A DNA stretch of 64,000 nucleotides from GCA-2706205 sp964215955. GTDB taxonomy: Bacteria; Bdellovibrionota; Bacteriovoracia; Bacteriovoracales; Bacteriovoracaceae. The notes beneath the pieces are model-generated. The model was not told the origin of the DNA and made no database searches. It worked only from the letters and a program-made list of their open reading frames with translations. Shown here piece after piece: positions 1-7,923 of this stretch. The stretch's first letter is position 1, and each line of letters begins with the position of its first letter. The stretch spans positions 1 to 64,000 of the forward strand of contig CAXPDR010000031.1 of NCBI GenBank assembly GCA_964215955.1. The letters run 5' to 3'. The position numbers and the translations under genes are program-made.

Positions 1-42
1 TTTGAGTAATTTACGTAATTGATAGTCTGATAGTTCATGCAT
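1..42 (-). CDS. 5' end of an unidentified gene (partial)
   Basis: Only the first 14 codons of a leftward gene are in the window; they read MHELSDYQLRKLLK. The start is supported by an AGGAG Shine-Dalgarno sequence a few bases upstream at about 51-56. The rest lies outside the window, so no function can be assigned. It follows the 139-732 gene in the same direction, separated from it by a hairpin terminator. Confidence 0.5.
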   Translation of the reverse strand, partial: MHELSDYQLRKLLK

Positions 43-65
43 TTTCTGTACTCCTAAAAAACAAA

Positions 66-94
66 CCCCATCATATCACAGATGGGGCTTTTTT
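66..94. terminator. Rho-independent terminator, probably bidirectional
   Basis: A perfect 7-bp stem (CCCCATC / GATGGGG) with an 8-base loop is followed by a run of six T on the + strand. In the leftward direction the stem is also followed by a T-rich run. It sits downstream of the leftward gene ending at 139 and would insulate the next leftward gene starting at 42. Confidence 0.8.
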
Positions 95-138
95 ATTTGT
101 GTCCCAAAAATGGGGTACAGATCAATACTGGGCCTTTT

Positions 139-732
139 TTAATTTTTGATTGGTTCTATTAAAGCATAGGGTAAACCTGGTTCCTCAAAGTCTCTAGTAG
201 CCTTACAGTGAACCGGAATTGGAGTAGGATTTGTTCCATTTGCTGATAATCTTACTATTCCCACTGCATTTTCATCTGTAACCAAATGAATTGTTGGACT
301 ATTTAAACCATCAATTGACCCATTACTTTGAATTTTAGTAGAAAAACCTGGCATTGTTGGATCACCTGTTAAATCAGATAGGTGTTGAGTTGAAATTCTT
401 AGTCCATTTCCAGATACATCTAATGTTCTATCGTGGTTGATATTAAACCTTGAACCGTCAGACTCTTTTCCTGGTAAGTTAATAATAAATTTTTGATTGA
501 TATCAAACTTTGAGCCAAGGATTTTACCTTTAAATTTTAGATGGGCTTTTGCTGAGTTACTTTGAGCATAACCATCATATCCTAGAACAGATTCTTTTTG
601 AATTGTAAGTTCTAACTTATCATTACTTTCTTCTATTGTTTGGCACTTAAGTTCATTTGTTTCTTTTTCCATATAGTTTGCATTTGCATTGAATGCTAAA
701 CAAATTAAAAATGGTACAATCGTTTTTTTCAT
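139..732 (-). CDS. Exported protein of unknown function
   Basis: I do not recognise the family. The protein is 197 aa when started at the ATG at 732, which has GGAGG five bases upstream; an earlier in-frame ATG at 765 lacks a comparable site. The N-terminus (MKKTIVPFLICLAFNANA) is a clear Sec signal peptide. The mature part is polar, with only two Cys (near the mature N-terminus and near the C-terminus) that could form one disulfide, and is rich in alternating polar/hydrophobic stretches, which fits a beta-rich periplasmic or surface protein. It stands alone, followed by a terminator. Confidence 0.75.
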   Translation of the reverse strand: MKKTIVPFLICLAFNANANYMEKETNELKCQTIEESNDKLELTIQKESVLGYDGYAQSNSAKAHLKFKGKILGSKFDINQKFIINLPGKESDGSRFNINHDRTLDVSGNGLRISTQHLSDLTGDPTMPGFSTKIQSNGSIDGLNSPTIHLVTDENAVGIVRLSANGTNPTPIPVHCKATRDFEEPGLPYALIEPIKN

Positions 733-835
733 GATTCCTCCAAAAATGAGTGATTTATTATTCAATTTTAACGGTATTTATAAAAGAAATGATTGTTAAT
801 TGTAGATAATACATAGGGTGTTTAGCTTCTATACA

Positions 836-1798
836 TTAAGGGAAATTAATTGATTTAAGCTTATTTATAAGGACTTGATTAAGTTCTTGGGGAGTACGGT
901 TTTCTGTTTGTGATTCATAAGATAATTGGTCTTTCATTATATCAAGTAACTTCTTGAGGATCTTTTTCTTCCTATCAAGACTCATAGGGAAACGAAGTCT
1001 TTTTCCAATAAAGCTTCTTGTTGGGGCATATAAATCATGTTTTTCATCATTATCCCAATGCTCAAGAGGATGATTTAAAGAAAAATCCCTTAATTTATTA
1101 GACTCCTTTTCTTGTGGATCTGCAAACTGACCAGATGCTGCCTTAGAAAATGCTTGTAGATCTTCTGCATATAATACGGCGACTAAATCAGAGAATAGCT
1201 CGGACATTGCCACCACTTTAAAAATAGGAGTCATAATCTTAGCAGAGGTGAAAATCTCAATTTCCTTGTTGGCAATGTCATCTGCCAATGAAGTTGCTTC
1301 TTCCAATTTACCTTGAGCCAATAAAATATTTTTCTGAATAATTTTTGAATTGTTCTTTTGGATAATAGTAAAGGACTCATTTAAATCTGAATGGTGCTGT
1401 CTGATCATTTCATTAAAAATGCTATGTCCGTATTCATGGGCTAAATAATTATTTGCTAGGGGTTGATTTAGGAAATAACTGCCTTCGGAATTATACCTTT
1501 CGAAATTTTGGGGTAAGTAAATATAGTTAATTAAGTTACTTGCATCCCAGCCCATCTCAATTATTTCATAATCAACAGGCCCAAAGTCTATAGGGGATAG
1601 TTTAGCGATTTCTCTGGTCGTGTTTAGTATAATTTGAATTTGATTGCAATCTATAGAATCACCATCATCAGTATTAAAGAATATATATCCAACCTTTGGG
1701 TTAAATCTTAGACTCTGGCATTCTGTAGACAAATTTAGAATATTTGCAATTACAGGCGAAGAGAGAACCATAAATGTTATTAATGAAATAAACTTCAT
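836..1798 (-). CDS. Exported HEYGH-motif zinc metalloprotease candidate
   Basis: The 320-aa product starts with a signal peptide (about residues 1-18, ending VIA). A canonical zinc-binding motif HEYGH lies at residues 121-125, preceded by hydrophobic residues as in gluzincin metallopeptidases, and a later helix containing SELFSDLV (about residues 199-206) offers a plausible Glu third ligand. This combination supports an exported zinc metallopeptidase; the precise MEROPS family is not recognised. The gene is monocistronic by spacing and transcribed leftward, divergent from the 42-aa peptide gene at 2011. No strong Shine-Dalgarno is visible before the ATG. Confidence 0.65.
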   Translation of the reverse strand: MKFISLITFMVLSSPVIANILNLSTECQSLRFNPKVGYIFFNTDDGDSIDCNQIQIILNTTREIAKLSPIDFGPVDYEIIEMGWDASNLINYIYLPQNFERYNSEGSYFLNQPLANNYLAHEYGHSIFNEMIRQHHSDLNESFTIIQKNNSKIIQKNILLAQGKLEEATSLADDIANKEIEIFTSAKIMTPIFKVVAMSELFSDLVAVLYAEDLQAFSKAASGQFADPQEKESNKLRDFSLNHPLEHWDNDEKHDLYAPTRSFIGKRLRFPMSLDRKKKILKKLLDIMKDQLSYESQTENRTPQELNQVLINKLKSINFP

Positions 1799-1873
1799 TT
1801 AGATTATTTACATCATTTTAAGTTTCGAGAGGAATTAAATGTAATTTCTACAAAGGTTAGAATGGCCAAAATG

Positions 1874-1909
1874 GTACGCACGGTCGTACGCAAAATGACG
1901 CGGTGTCAT
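1874..1909. promoter_or_regulatory. Two inverted repeats upstream of a sigma-54 site
   Basis: Two short palindromes lie side by side: GTACG-N6-CGTAC (1874-1889) and ATGAC-N5-GTCAT (1895-1909). They sit about 70-100 bases upstream of the predicted start site of the sigma-54-like promoter at 1952-1967. That is where enhancer-binding protein sites are usually found. The GC-rich local composition stands out from its AT-rich surroundings. Binding by an activator is inferred. Confidence 0.4.
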
Positions 1910-1951
1910 GTTGATTGTTATCTAAGTTCTTGAAATTAAACAAATAAAATT

Positions 1952-1967
1952 TGGCATGGTTTTAGCA
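1952..1967 (+). promoter_or_regulatory. Sigma-54-type (-24/-12) promoter
   Basis: The sequence TTGGCATGGTTTTAGC matches the RpoN consensus TGGCACG-N4-TTGCW in most positions and keeps the exact GG-N10-GC spacing (GG at 1953-1954, GC at 1965-1966). The predicted start site is near 1978, leaving a leader of about 33 bases before the 42-aa exported peptide at 2011. Similar elements occur at 35610 (+) and 48028 (-). Confidence 0.6.
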
Positions 1968-2010
1968 AATGTTAATTATAGCTAAACGCTAACAAAAAAA
2001 GGAGAACAAA

Positions 2011-2139
2011 ATGAAAACGATTTTCTTAACACTTACTTTAATTCTTACATCAGTAAATGCTTTTTCTCATGAGCCAGCTAGTTCTACAGATTCTAATGAT
2101 ACTGTAAAATATTGGATTTTAGATACTTCAAATAAATAG
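2011..2139 (+). CDS. 42-aa exported peptide
   Basis: This short gene has all the parts of a real one: a sigma-54-like promoter, a GGAG ribosome binding site ten bases before the ATG, 42 codons and a strong terminator directly after the stop. The first 19 residues (MKTIFLTLTLILTSVNAFS) form a Sec signal peptide, leaving an acidic mature peptide of about 23 residues starting HEPASS and ending DTSNK. It has no Cys. The function is unknown; a secreted signal or a small periplasmic regulator are both possible. Confidence 0.65.
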   Translation: MKTIFLTLTLILTSVNAFSHEPASSTDSNDTVKYWILDTSNK

Positions 2140-2167
2140 TCCTAGGACATAAAACCCTAGGACTTTT
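2138..2167 (+). terminator. Rho-independent terminator after the 42-aa peptide
   Basis: A perfect 9-bp stem (AGTCCTAGG / CCTAGGACT) that begins inside the stop codon of the peptide gene is followed by four T. It lies just outside the end of the convergent fumarase beta gene. Confidence 0.8.
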
Positions 2168-2172
2168 ATGAC

Positions 2173-2739
2173 TTATAATAATTCTTTTAATTTTCCTTCG
2201 GATGTTGATTCAACTTCTTTATGTAGTGAATTCCCATGGGCATCCATTGTTATAACTACAGGAAAGTCCTCAACCGTTAGTTCCCATATTGCTTCGGGTG
2301 AACCAAGATCTCGCCAATAAACATTATCCACAGATTTAATTTTCTCCGCTAAAACCTGAGCAGCTCCACCAATGGCGTGCATATAAACACAACCATAGTC
2401 TTTACAACCTTGTAGGGTTTTTGGCCCCATACCGCCTTTTCCAATAACTCCGACGATACCATAATCTCTCATTACTTCCCATTGATATGGCTCTTCTCTA
2501 ATAGAGGTCGTTGGTCCCGCTGCTTTGACTTCATAGCTACCATCTTTGTTCTCAAGAACTACCGGTCCACAATGATAAATGATTTGGTTTTCTAGGCTCA
2601 CTGGTGGTTTTGTACCTTTATGAATTCGATGATGGACAGCATCTCTTCCGGTAAAAAGTTTACCCGTAATTAGAACCATATCCCCAACTTTTAAATCTTT
2701 AATATCTTCTTTTGAAAATGGATAATTTAATCTTTTCAT
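2173..2739 (-). CDS. Class I fumarate hydratase, beta (C-terminal) subunit
   Basis: The 188-aa protein matches the swivelling C-terminal domain of class I iron-sulfur fumarases / L-tartrate dehydratases: it has the early VGDMVLITG and GRDAVHHR segments, the GPTTS motif and the GKGGM segment, and is the usual length for a stand-alone beta subunit. With the alpha subunit it would form the TCA-cycle enzyme converting fumarate and malate in the cytoplasm. It starts nine bases after the alpha gene in the same operon. Tartrate dehydratase cannot be fully excluded on sequence alone, but fumarase is the default for a lone two-subunit set. Confidence 0.88.
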   Translation of the reverse strand: MKRLNYPFSKEDIKDLKVGDMVLITGKLFTGRDAVHHRIHKGTKPPVSLENQIIYHCGPVVLENKDGSYEVKAAGPTTSIREEPYQWEVMRDYGIVGVIGKGGMGPKTLQGCKDYGCVYMHAIGGAAQVLAEKIKSVDNVYWRDLGSPEAIWELTVEDFPVVITMDAHGNSLHKEVESTSEGKLKELL

Positions 2740-2748
2740 TTATATTCC

Positions 2749-3924
2749 TTAGTATAACCAATCTTTAATCGTATTATCAGCTTTTAAGCTTACCCCTTGT
2801 CTTCTAAATGCCCAGCACATATAAGAGATGGAAACGTAGTAAGAAGCTGGAAGCCTATTTAAATGTCCAATCTTACAGCCTAGTAGAGTGGTCTTTCCAC
2901 CAAAGCCCATTGGACCTATTCCTAATTTATTCGCAGTCTCAACTATTTCTTTTTCTAATTTTGCCAGTTCTGGAATAGGGTTCGTATCATCCATTTTTCT
3001 TAACAGTTGATTTTTAGCTTCAATATGGCCAGTACCTCTATCTCCACCAATACAAATACCTAGTGTTCCAGGCCCACACCCCTTACCTTGTGCTTTTTGG
3101 ATCGCATCTAAGATAACTTTTCTAACTCCTGCTAAATCTCTACCGGCCTCTAAAGGAGTATATGGCATAGCATATTGTGCGCCGACGTTTTCACAGCCTC
3201 CACCTTTAAGCATGCATTTTAATTCAATTGTTTTTTTACTATGTTCCATGAAATGAAGCTGTGGATGACCTGGTCCGATATTCATCGTTTCATTTTTACC
3301 AGTTAGTGAATCTACTGAGTTTTGTCTTAAGTAACCTAGCTCAGTAGCTTTAACTACGGCTTTGTGACAGGTCTTTTGAAATTTACCCTTGTGAAATCCA
3401 GGAGGGTGATAAACCTTAATAACGATTGTCCCAGTATCTTGGCACAAAGGCTGAGACTTTGTTTTTGCAAGTTTAATATTTGCTTTAATAATATTCATTG
3501 CATATTCAGCAGATGTTTCTTTTTCTTCTCTCTCTAAAGCATCTAAAATCACTTTTTGAACATCATCAGGAATTACTGTTGAGGTAATCCTTAGTAACTC
3601 GAGAATTGAATCGTGCAAATTTTTATCTGGACTGACTTTCTTTTTGGTAGCTTTCTTAGCTACTTTTTTGGCAACCTTCTTTTTGGTAGCTTTCTTAGCT
3701 ACTTTTTTAGCAACTTTCTTTTTAGTAGCTTTCTTAGCTACTTTTTTGGCAACCTTCTTTTTGGTAGTTTTCTTAGCTACTTTTTTAGCAACTTTCTTTT
3801 TGGTAGCTTTCTTAGCTACTTTTTTAGCAACCTTCTTTTTGGTAGCTTTCTTGGCTACCTTTTTAGCAACCTTCTTTTTGGTAGCTTTTTTGGCTACCTT
3901 TTTAGCGACTTTTTTCTTTGCCAT
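2749..3924 (-). CDS. Class I fumarase alpha subunit with H1-like Lys-rich tail
   Basis: Residues from about 100 to 391 are a class I fumarase alpha subunit that carries the [4Fe-4S] cluster: CQDTGT (Cys161), GGGCEN (Cys244) and the CIGGD segment (Cys291) are all present. In front is an in-frame tail of about 97 residues made of seven 13-residue repeats of the type KKVAKKVAKKATK, resembling C-terminal tails of histone H1 and bacterial AlgP/H1-like proteins. Normal alpha subunits lack this. There is no stop or better start between tail and enzyme; a GGGA ribosome binding site precedes the ATG at 3924. The tail would be strongly cationic and might bind nucleic acid or membrane. Confidence 0.88.
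   Translation of the reverse strand: MAKKKVAKKVAKKATKKKVAKKVAKKATKKKVAKKVAKKATKKKVAKKVAKKTTKKKVAKKVAKKATKKKVAKKVAKKATKKKVAKKVAKKATKKKVSPDKNLHDSILELLRITSTVIPDDVQKVILDALEREEKETSAEYAMNIIKANIKLAKTKSQPLCQDTGTIVIKVYHPPGFHKGKFQKTCHKAVVKATELGYLRQNSVDSLTGKNETMNIGPGHPQLHFMEHSKKTIELKCMLKGGGCENVGAQYAMPYTPLEAGRDLAGVRKVILDAIQKAQGKGCGPGTLGICIGGDRGTGHIEAKNQLLRKMDDTNPIPELAKLEKEIVETANKLGIGPMGFGGKTTLLGCKIGHLNRLPASYYVSISYMCWAFRRQGVSLKADNTIKDWLY
3642..3921 (-). repeat. Seven 39-bp tandem repeats encoding the Lys/Ala tail
   Basis: Seven near-identical 39-bp units encode the KKVAKKVAKKATK repeats of the fumarase alpha tail. One unit has ATK changed to TTK, and units differ mainly at synonymous positions, so the protein repeat is being kept. 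The array is prone to copy-number change by slippage. Long open frames on the opposite strand are shadows of this repeat. Confidence 0.9.
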
Positions 3925-3970
3925 ATTAAATTCCCTTTTTTAATTTTTAAAAATTCTATTCCAAACAAAT

Positions 3971-4042
3971 GGTTCCAGCAACTTTTTGGTGTAGCAATGT
4001 GTTAATAATGACTCAGCGCTAGACCAAAAAGTTGCTGGAACC
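3971..4042. repeat. 20-bp perfect inverted repeat in a divergent intergenic region
   Basis: Arms at 3971-3990 (starting GGTTCCAGCA) and 4023-4042 (ending TGCTGGAACC) are perfectly complementary over 20 bp, with a 32-base spacer. The element lies between the leftward fumarase operon (start 3924) and the rightward U32 gene (start 4092). There is no T run, so it is not a normal terminator. It could be a large operator, an RNA hairpin in one of the two leaders, or a small mobile palindromic element. No second copy was noticed in the window. Confidence 0.85.
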
Positions 4043-4091
4043 TTTACACTAATCATATACAAATGATCTTAACTCGAATAAACACTTTTTT

Positions 4092-6548
4092 ATGATAAAT
4101 TCAGAACTTCTACTCCCAGTGGGGAATTATAATATGTGCTTAGCTGCTATCCATAATGGAGCAGATGCTGTCTATGTTGGAATGCCTACATTTAATGCTA
4201 GAGGGCGCTCACATGATCACAGTTGGGATGAATTAAAAGAAATCATTGATACTTGTCATCTATACGGAGTAAAAGTACATCTTGCATTCAATATTTTGAT
4301 TTTTGAGGATGAAATTGAACAGGCGATTCAAACCTTGGATATGGCCATGGCCTTAGGGCCTGATGCATTTATTGTACAAGACCTCGGTCTCGTAAACTTA
4401 ATAAAATCTCGTTATCCAAATATGATTATTCATGGTTCAACCCAAATGACAGTTACAAATCATGAAGCTATTGAATTATTGGATGACTTGGATATTAAAA
4501 GGTTTGTACTTGGACGTGAAAATTCAATTCCAGAAATAAAACAGATTAAAGAAAAAACAAGTAAAGAACTTGAAGTATTTGTTCATGGAGCATTGTGCGT
4601 GGCTTATTCTGGCCAATGTTTTACCTCAGAATCACTTGGTGGGAGATCTGCAAATCGAGGTCAATGTGCTCAATCATGTCGATTTGATTATGAGATTTAT
4701 GTTGATGATAAAAAGAAAGAACTTGGAAATATCAAATATTTGGTGAGCCCCAAAGACCTATGTGGCATTGAAGAAGTTCCAACTCTTCAAGATATAGGAG
4801 TTGCAAGTTTTAAGGTTGAAGGTCGTCTAAAAAGTCCTGAATATGTAGCAACGGTTGCCAAGAATTATAAGCATGCCATTACCGGAAATGACGTCACAAA
4901 TGAACAGAAGTCTGATATGGCTTCCACTTATAGTCGGGGTTTTTATACAGGGTGGCTTCACGGTGTGGCCCACCAAGAGTTATCTCATGGGGATACAAAA
5001 TCTCACCGAGGTTGGTTTCTTGGAGCTATTGAAAAAGTCGTTGGAAAGACAATCTATATTGACAATAAAATTCAACTTAATAATGGTGATGGCGTTTTAA
5101 TTGAAACCATAAGAAATGGAATAGCTGTGGAGATAGGTGAGCGTATTTACCATGTCCAGAAAATGGGAGGTCTGACGGGTTTAGAACTTGGCCCAAAAAT
5201 TGATCTTAAAAAGATTAAAGTCGGAGATAAGATATTCTTAAACAGAAAAGAAAATGTTATTAAAGATTCCAAAAAATCAGTCACAGATAAAAATCTTCTA
5301 AAAAAAATACCAATAGATATTAAGATCGAATGCCATTTAAATTCGCCTCTAAAATTTTGGGCAACTGACGGGAAAAATCTAATCCAGCTTGAAACCCAAG
5401 AAGTTATTCAAGAAGCCAAAAAATCCCCTGTTGATAAAGAACAACTTATTAAGGGAATTAGCACTCTTGGACATACCATATATGAGATTAAATCTTCAAA
5501 TATTAGCCTTAAGGGAAACTGTTTTATTCACAACAAGGTTTTAAAGGATCTTAAAAATAAAATGGTAGAAGGCTTAAATGAAAAAAGAATCGAAGTTAAG
5601 GCTTATGAACCCATTAAGCATGAATTAAAGAGATCAGTTAAAGCTAAAATAGCTCCTACTAAGTTAAATGTTTTAATTCGAAAAAAAGAACAACTTGATT
5701 CTGTTCTTGAATTTATTTCAGATAATCCCGATTATAAAAAAATATTAAATTCCATAATCTTAGATTTTGAATTTGGAAAAGATTATTTTCCTTCAGTTAA
5801 ACTTATAAAAAAAGAAGGGATTAAAGCAGGTATTGCAACCACTAGAATTCTAAAACCGAATGAGTATCATAATTTCACCTTAATTAAGCGGTGTGATCCC
5901 GATTTAATTTTGGTACGAAATTTAGGAGCTCTAAATTATTTTAAAAATGATAAATTTGATTTAATTGGAGACTTTTCTCTTAATAGTGCAAATTCCCAAA
6001 CCCATTCATATATTATGAGTAAAGGACTAAAAAGCTTAACTGCCAGTTATGATCTTAATATTGATAGATTAAATTTAATGATGGATAGAGTTGATGTTTC
6101 AACTCTTGAAATAACGATTCATCAATACATGCCAGAGTTTCATATGGAGCATTGTGTATTCGCAGCATTTCTTTCAGATGGTAATAGTTTCAGAGATTGT
6201 GGTAAGCCTTGTGAGAAACATGAAGTTTACTTAAAAGATATGTATGGTAATCGCCATGAGATAAAAGCTGATCAAGAATGTCGAAACACCATGTTTAACT
6301 CTAAGGCACAAAGTACTTCGAAGTTCTTAGATGATTGGAAGAATAAAGGAATTGGCTTTTTTAGAATTGAATCCTTACATGAATCGCCTGAAGAATTTCT
6401 ATCTAAACTAAAAGTTTATCTTAAATTTATGAATGGAGAAATCAATTCAAACATGGTTCATCATGATATTGGTCTTAAGGAAAACTATGGCCTTGGAGTC
6501 GGCCATTTAGGATTTGTTAATCCTTACCAGGATAGAAAAAAGAAATAG
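4092..6548 (+). CDS. Large U32 family protein (RlhA-like rRNA hydroxylation)
   Basis: The 818-aa product is a U32 'peptidase' family member with the DUF3656-type C-terminal extension. The opening ELLLPVGN, the NGADAVYVG segment and the signature VHGALCVAYSGQC followed by NRGQCAQSCR are clear. Proteins of this size and layout include E. coli RlhA, which is needed for hydroxylation of cytidine 2501 in 23S rRNA using prephenate-derived chemistry; smaller members act on tRNA (TrhP). The two C-terminal Cys-containing segments (EHCVFAA and CGKPCEKH) are also family features, with the N-terminal Cys binding an Fe-S cluster. No good ribosome binding site precedes the ATG. Exact substrate is inferred. 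Confidence 0.8.
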   Translation: MINSELLLPVGNYNMCLAAIHNGADAVYVGMPTFNARGRSHDHSWDELKEIIDTCHLYGVKVHLAFNILIFEDEIEQAIQTLDMAMALGPDAFIVQDLGLVNLIKSRYPNMIIHGSTQMTVTNHEAIELLDDLDIKRFVLGRENSIPEIKQIKEKTSKELEVFVHGALCVAYSGQCFTSESLGGRSANRGQCAQSCRFDYEIYVDDKKKELGNIKYLVSPKDLCGIEEVPTLQDIGVASFKVEGRLKSPEYVATVAKNYKHAITGNDVTNEQKSDMASTYSRGFYTGWLHGVAHQELSHGDTKSHRGWFLGAIEKVVGKTIYIDNKIQLNNGDGVLIETIRNGIAVEIGERIYHVQKMGGLTGLELGPKIDLKKIKVGDKIFLNRKENVIKDSKKSVTDKNLLKKIPIDIKIECHLNSPLKFWATDGKNLIQLETQEVIQEAKKSPVDKEQLIKGISTLGHTIYEIKSSNISLKGNCFIHNKVLKDLKNKMVEGLNEKRIEVKAYEPIKHELKRSVKAKIAPTKLNVLIRKKEQLDSVLEFISDNPDYKKILNSIILDFEFGKDYFPSVKLIKKEGIKAGIATTRILKPNEYHNFTLIKRCDPDLILVRNLGALNYFKNDKFDLIGDFSLNSANSQTHSYIMSKGLKSLTASYDLNIDRLNLMMDRVDVSTLEITIHQYMPEFHMEHCVFAAFLSDGNSFRDCGKPCEKHEVYLKDMYGNRHEIKADQECRNTMFNSKAQSTSKFLDDWKNKGIGFFRIESLHESPEEFLSKLKVYLKFMNGEINSNMVHHDIGLKENYGLGVGHLGFVNPYQDRKKK

Positions 6549-6578
6549 TTTTAGTTCATTTGTGTTAAAATATTTCAT

Positions 6579-6884
6579 TTGAATTCAGTAGATAAACCCA
6601 TTAAGACAAATCATTTAAGAACCGTTATTCCAGTTGTCTTAACAATGGCTTACTTATATTGGGAAGCTCAAGCTTCTGGAAATATTAGAATCGACTTGTT
6701 CCTCTTTTATCCTGTTTTATTTTTTGTTTATCTGATTAGCTTTTGGTCCTATGGAAAAATTAAGGCCATCTTATTCAGCGTGCTCTTTTTGGGAATTAAT
6801 ATTTTGTTTTTTATATTTTCTTATGATTTGTTTGAAAAAATCCAGGATAGTTATGATTCTGAATACAATTTCAGAACCTTATGA
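6579..6884 (+). CDS. Small membrane protein of unknown function
   Basis: The 101-aa product has three likely transmembrane segments (about residues 14-32, 37-56 and 62-84) and a polar tail. The frame opens with TTG at 6579 with no obvious ribosome binding site; an ATG at 6645 (MAYLYW) is an alternative start that would shorten the first membrane segment. It follows the U32 gene by 30 bases and may be cotranscribed. No family is recognised. Confidence 0.5.
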   Translation: MNSVDKPIKTNHLRTVIPVVLTMAYLYWEAQASGNIRIDLFLFYPVLFFVYLISFWSYGKIKAILFSVLFLGINILFFIFSYDLFEKIQDSYDSEYNFRTL

Positions 6885-7012
6885 AAATCGTCAATTCTTT
6901 TTACATATAATATTTATTTGATTTTTTGAATAATCCTCATTTCTTCATAAAAGCTGGCAGAATTAAATAAAACAAAGTTTAACAACTTTTTCCAAAGGAA
7001 CAGGAGGGTAAA

Positions 7013-7354
7013 ATGAAATTAAAATTAACAATTCTATGTCTAATCCTATCGGCTGGTGGATTCGCTTCGAGTTTGCCAGATCAAAATATTGATGCGGAAA
7101 TGGTTTTCTCTGGTAATGAGGCTTCTTGGATCAGCTTTAGCACACCTCTCTACTCAGAAGTTGATCCGGCTCGAAAAACGTTTGAGGCTTTAAAAGCAAA
7201 GAGTTCTTCAATAGTAAAGTATTACAAGCTTGATGGTGAAAAAGAAATCACCAAAAGTGAATATAGAGATTATGTTGACACTGTTGAAGTTTCTAATGGT
7301 TTAGTGCGTTGTCATTATATTCATAATACATACTATTGCAGAGTTTGGTTATAA
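7013..7354 (+). CDS. Small exported protein of unknown function
   Basis: The 113-aa product has a signal peptide (MKLKLTILCLILSAGGFAS) and a mature domain with two Cys close to the C-terminus (CHYIHNTYYC), likely forming a disulfide. The ribosome binding site AGGAGG lies seven bases before the ATG and is among the strongest here. It has its own upstream region of about 130 bases. No family recognised. Confidence 0.7.
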   Translation: MKLKLTILCLILSAGGFASSLPDQNIDAEMVFSGNEASWISFSTPLYSEVDPARKTFEALKAKSSSIVKYYKLDGEKEITKSEYRDYVDTVEVSNGLVRCHYIHNTYYCRVWL

Positions 7355-7482
7355 CTTTGGAAGTATATGTCTGTCTTAGGCAGGAGTTTTTCTAGCTTTT
7401 TAATCGCTAAGAGTCTAGTCCTTTATATTCCCATATCCACTTCTGCCACTTCTTTGTAATATTTTGAGAAAAAAAGAGGAAC

Positions 7483-7917
7483 TTAGAATTCACACTTCAT
7501 TTTATTTTCAGATTCTCCCCAACAGCCATCGAAATTAACCCATTGGTTTTTAGATGTGGAATAAACAGAACCATCTAAACATCCACCTTCATGCTCGAAG
7601 TAAAAGTCGGTACGCATTTCAAGTGGTGTAAGGTAACCATCAAGAACAAAGCTTTGAAAAGAGTCCTGACCAGCTCCATCCGTAATAGATGCAACAATAT
7701 TGTAAAGATTTTCGGAATTATCAGCTTTTTCTTTTACTTTTACGGTAATGTCATTATCAAATAGCTGTGGACCGATTTCTGGATTATTTAGATTAAGTTC
7801 AGGTGATCCAGATCCTTCAATCGTAATTGCGAAATCTGAGTTTTCACATTGATACATATAAGAGTATGAGTTAATAGAATATAGGCTTAAAAATAATGTT
7901 AATAGTTTTAATCTCAT
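7483..7917 (-). CDS. Small exported protein of unknown function
   Basis: The 144-aa product has a signal peptide (about residues 1-20, ending NSYS) and four Cys in the mature part (one near the start, three near the C-terminus), suggesting two disulfides in the periplasm or outside the cell. The ribosome binding site GGAGA is caught in a 7-bp hairpin (see 7924-7954). It is convergent with the 7013 gene. No family is recognised. Confidence 0.7.
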   Translation of the reverse strand: MRLKLLTLFLSLYSINSYSYMYQCENSDFAITIEGSGSPELNLNNPEIGPQLFDNDITVKVKEKADNSENLYNIVASITDGAGQDSFQSFVLDGYLTPLEMRTDFYFEHEGGCLDGSVYSTSKNQWVNFDGCWGESENKMKCEF

Positions 7918-7923
7918 GAACGT

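Noticed and set aside
3640..3921. CRISPR array
   Set aside because: The 39-bp units are tandem without unique spacers and encode protein in frame.
3613..4005. Long rightward hydrophobic open frames opposite the Lys-rich repeats
   Set aside because: They are the antisense of the 39-bp repeat array; the FLATFLATFF-type repeat is forced by the Lys/Ala codons and lacks a promoter or ribosome binding site.
6950..6975. Additional sigma-54 site upstream of the 7013 gene (CTGGCAG)
   Set aside because: No GC lies ten bases after the GG.
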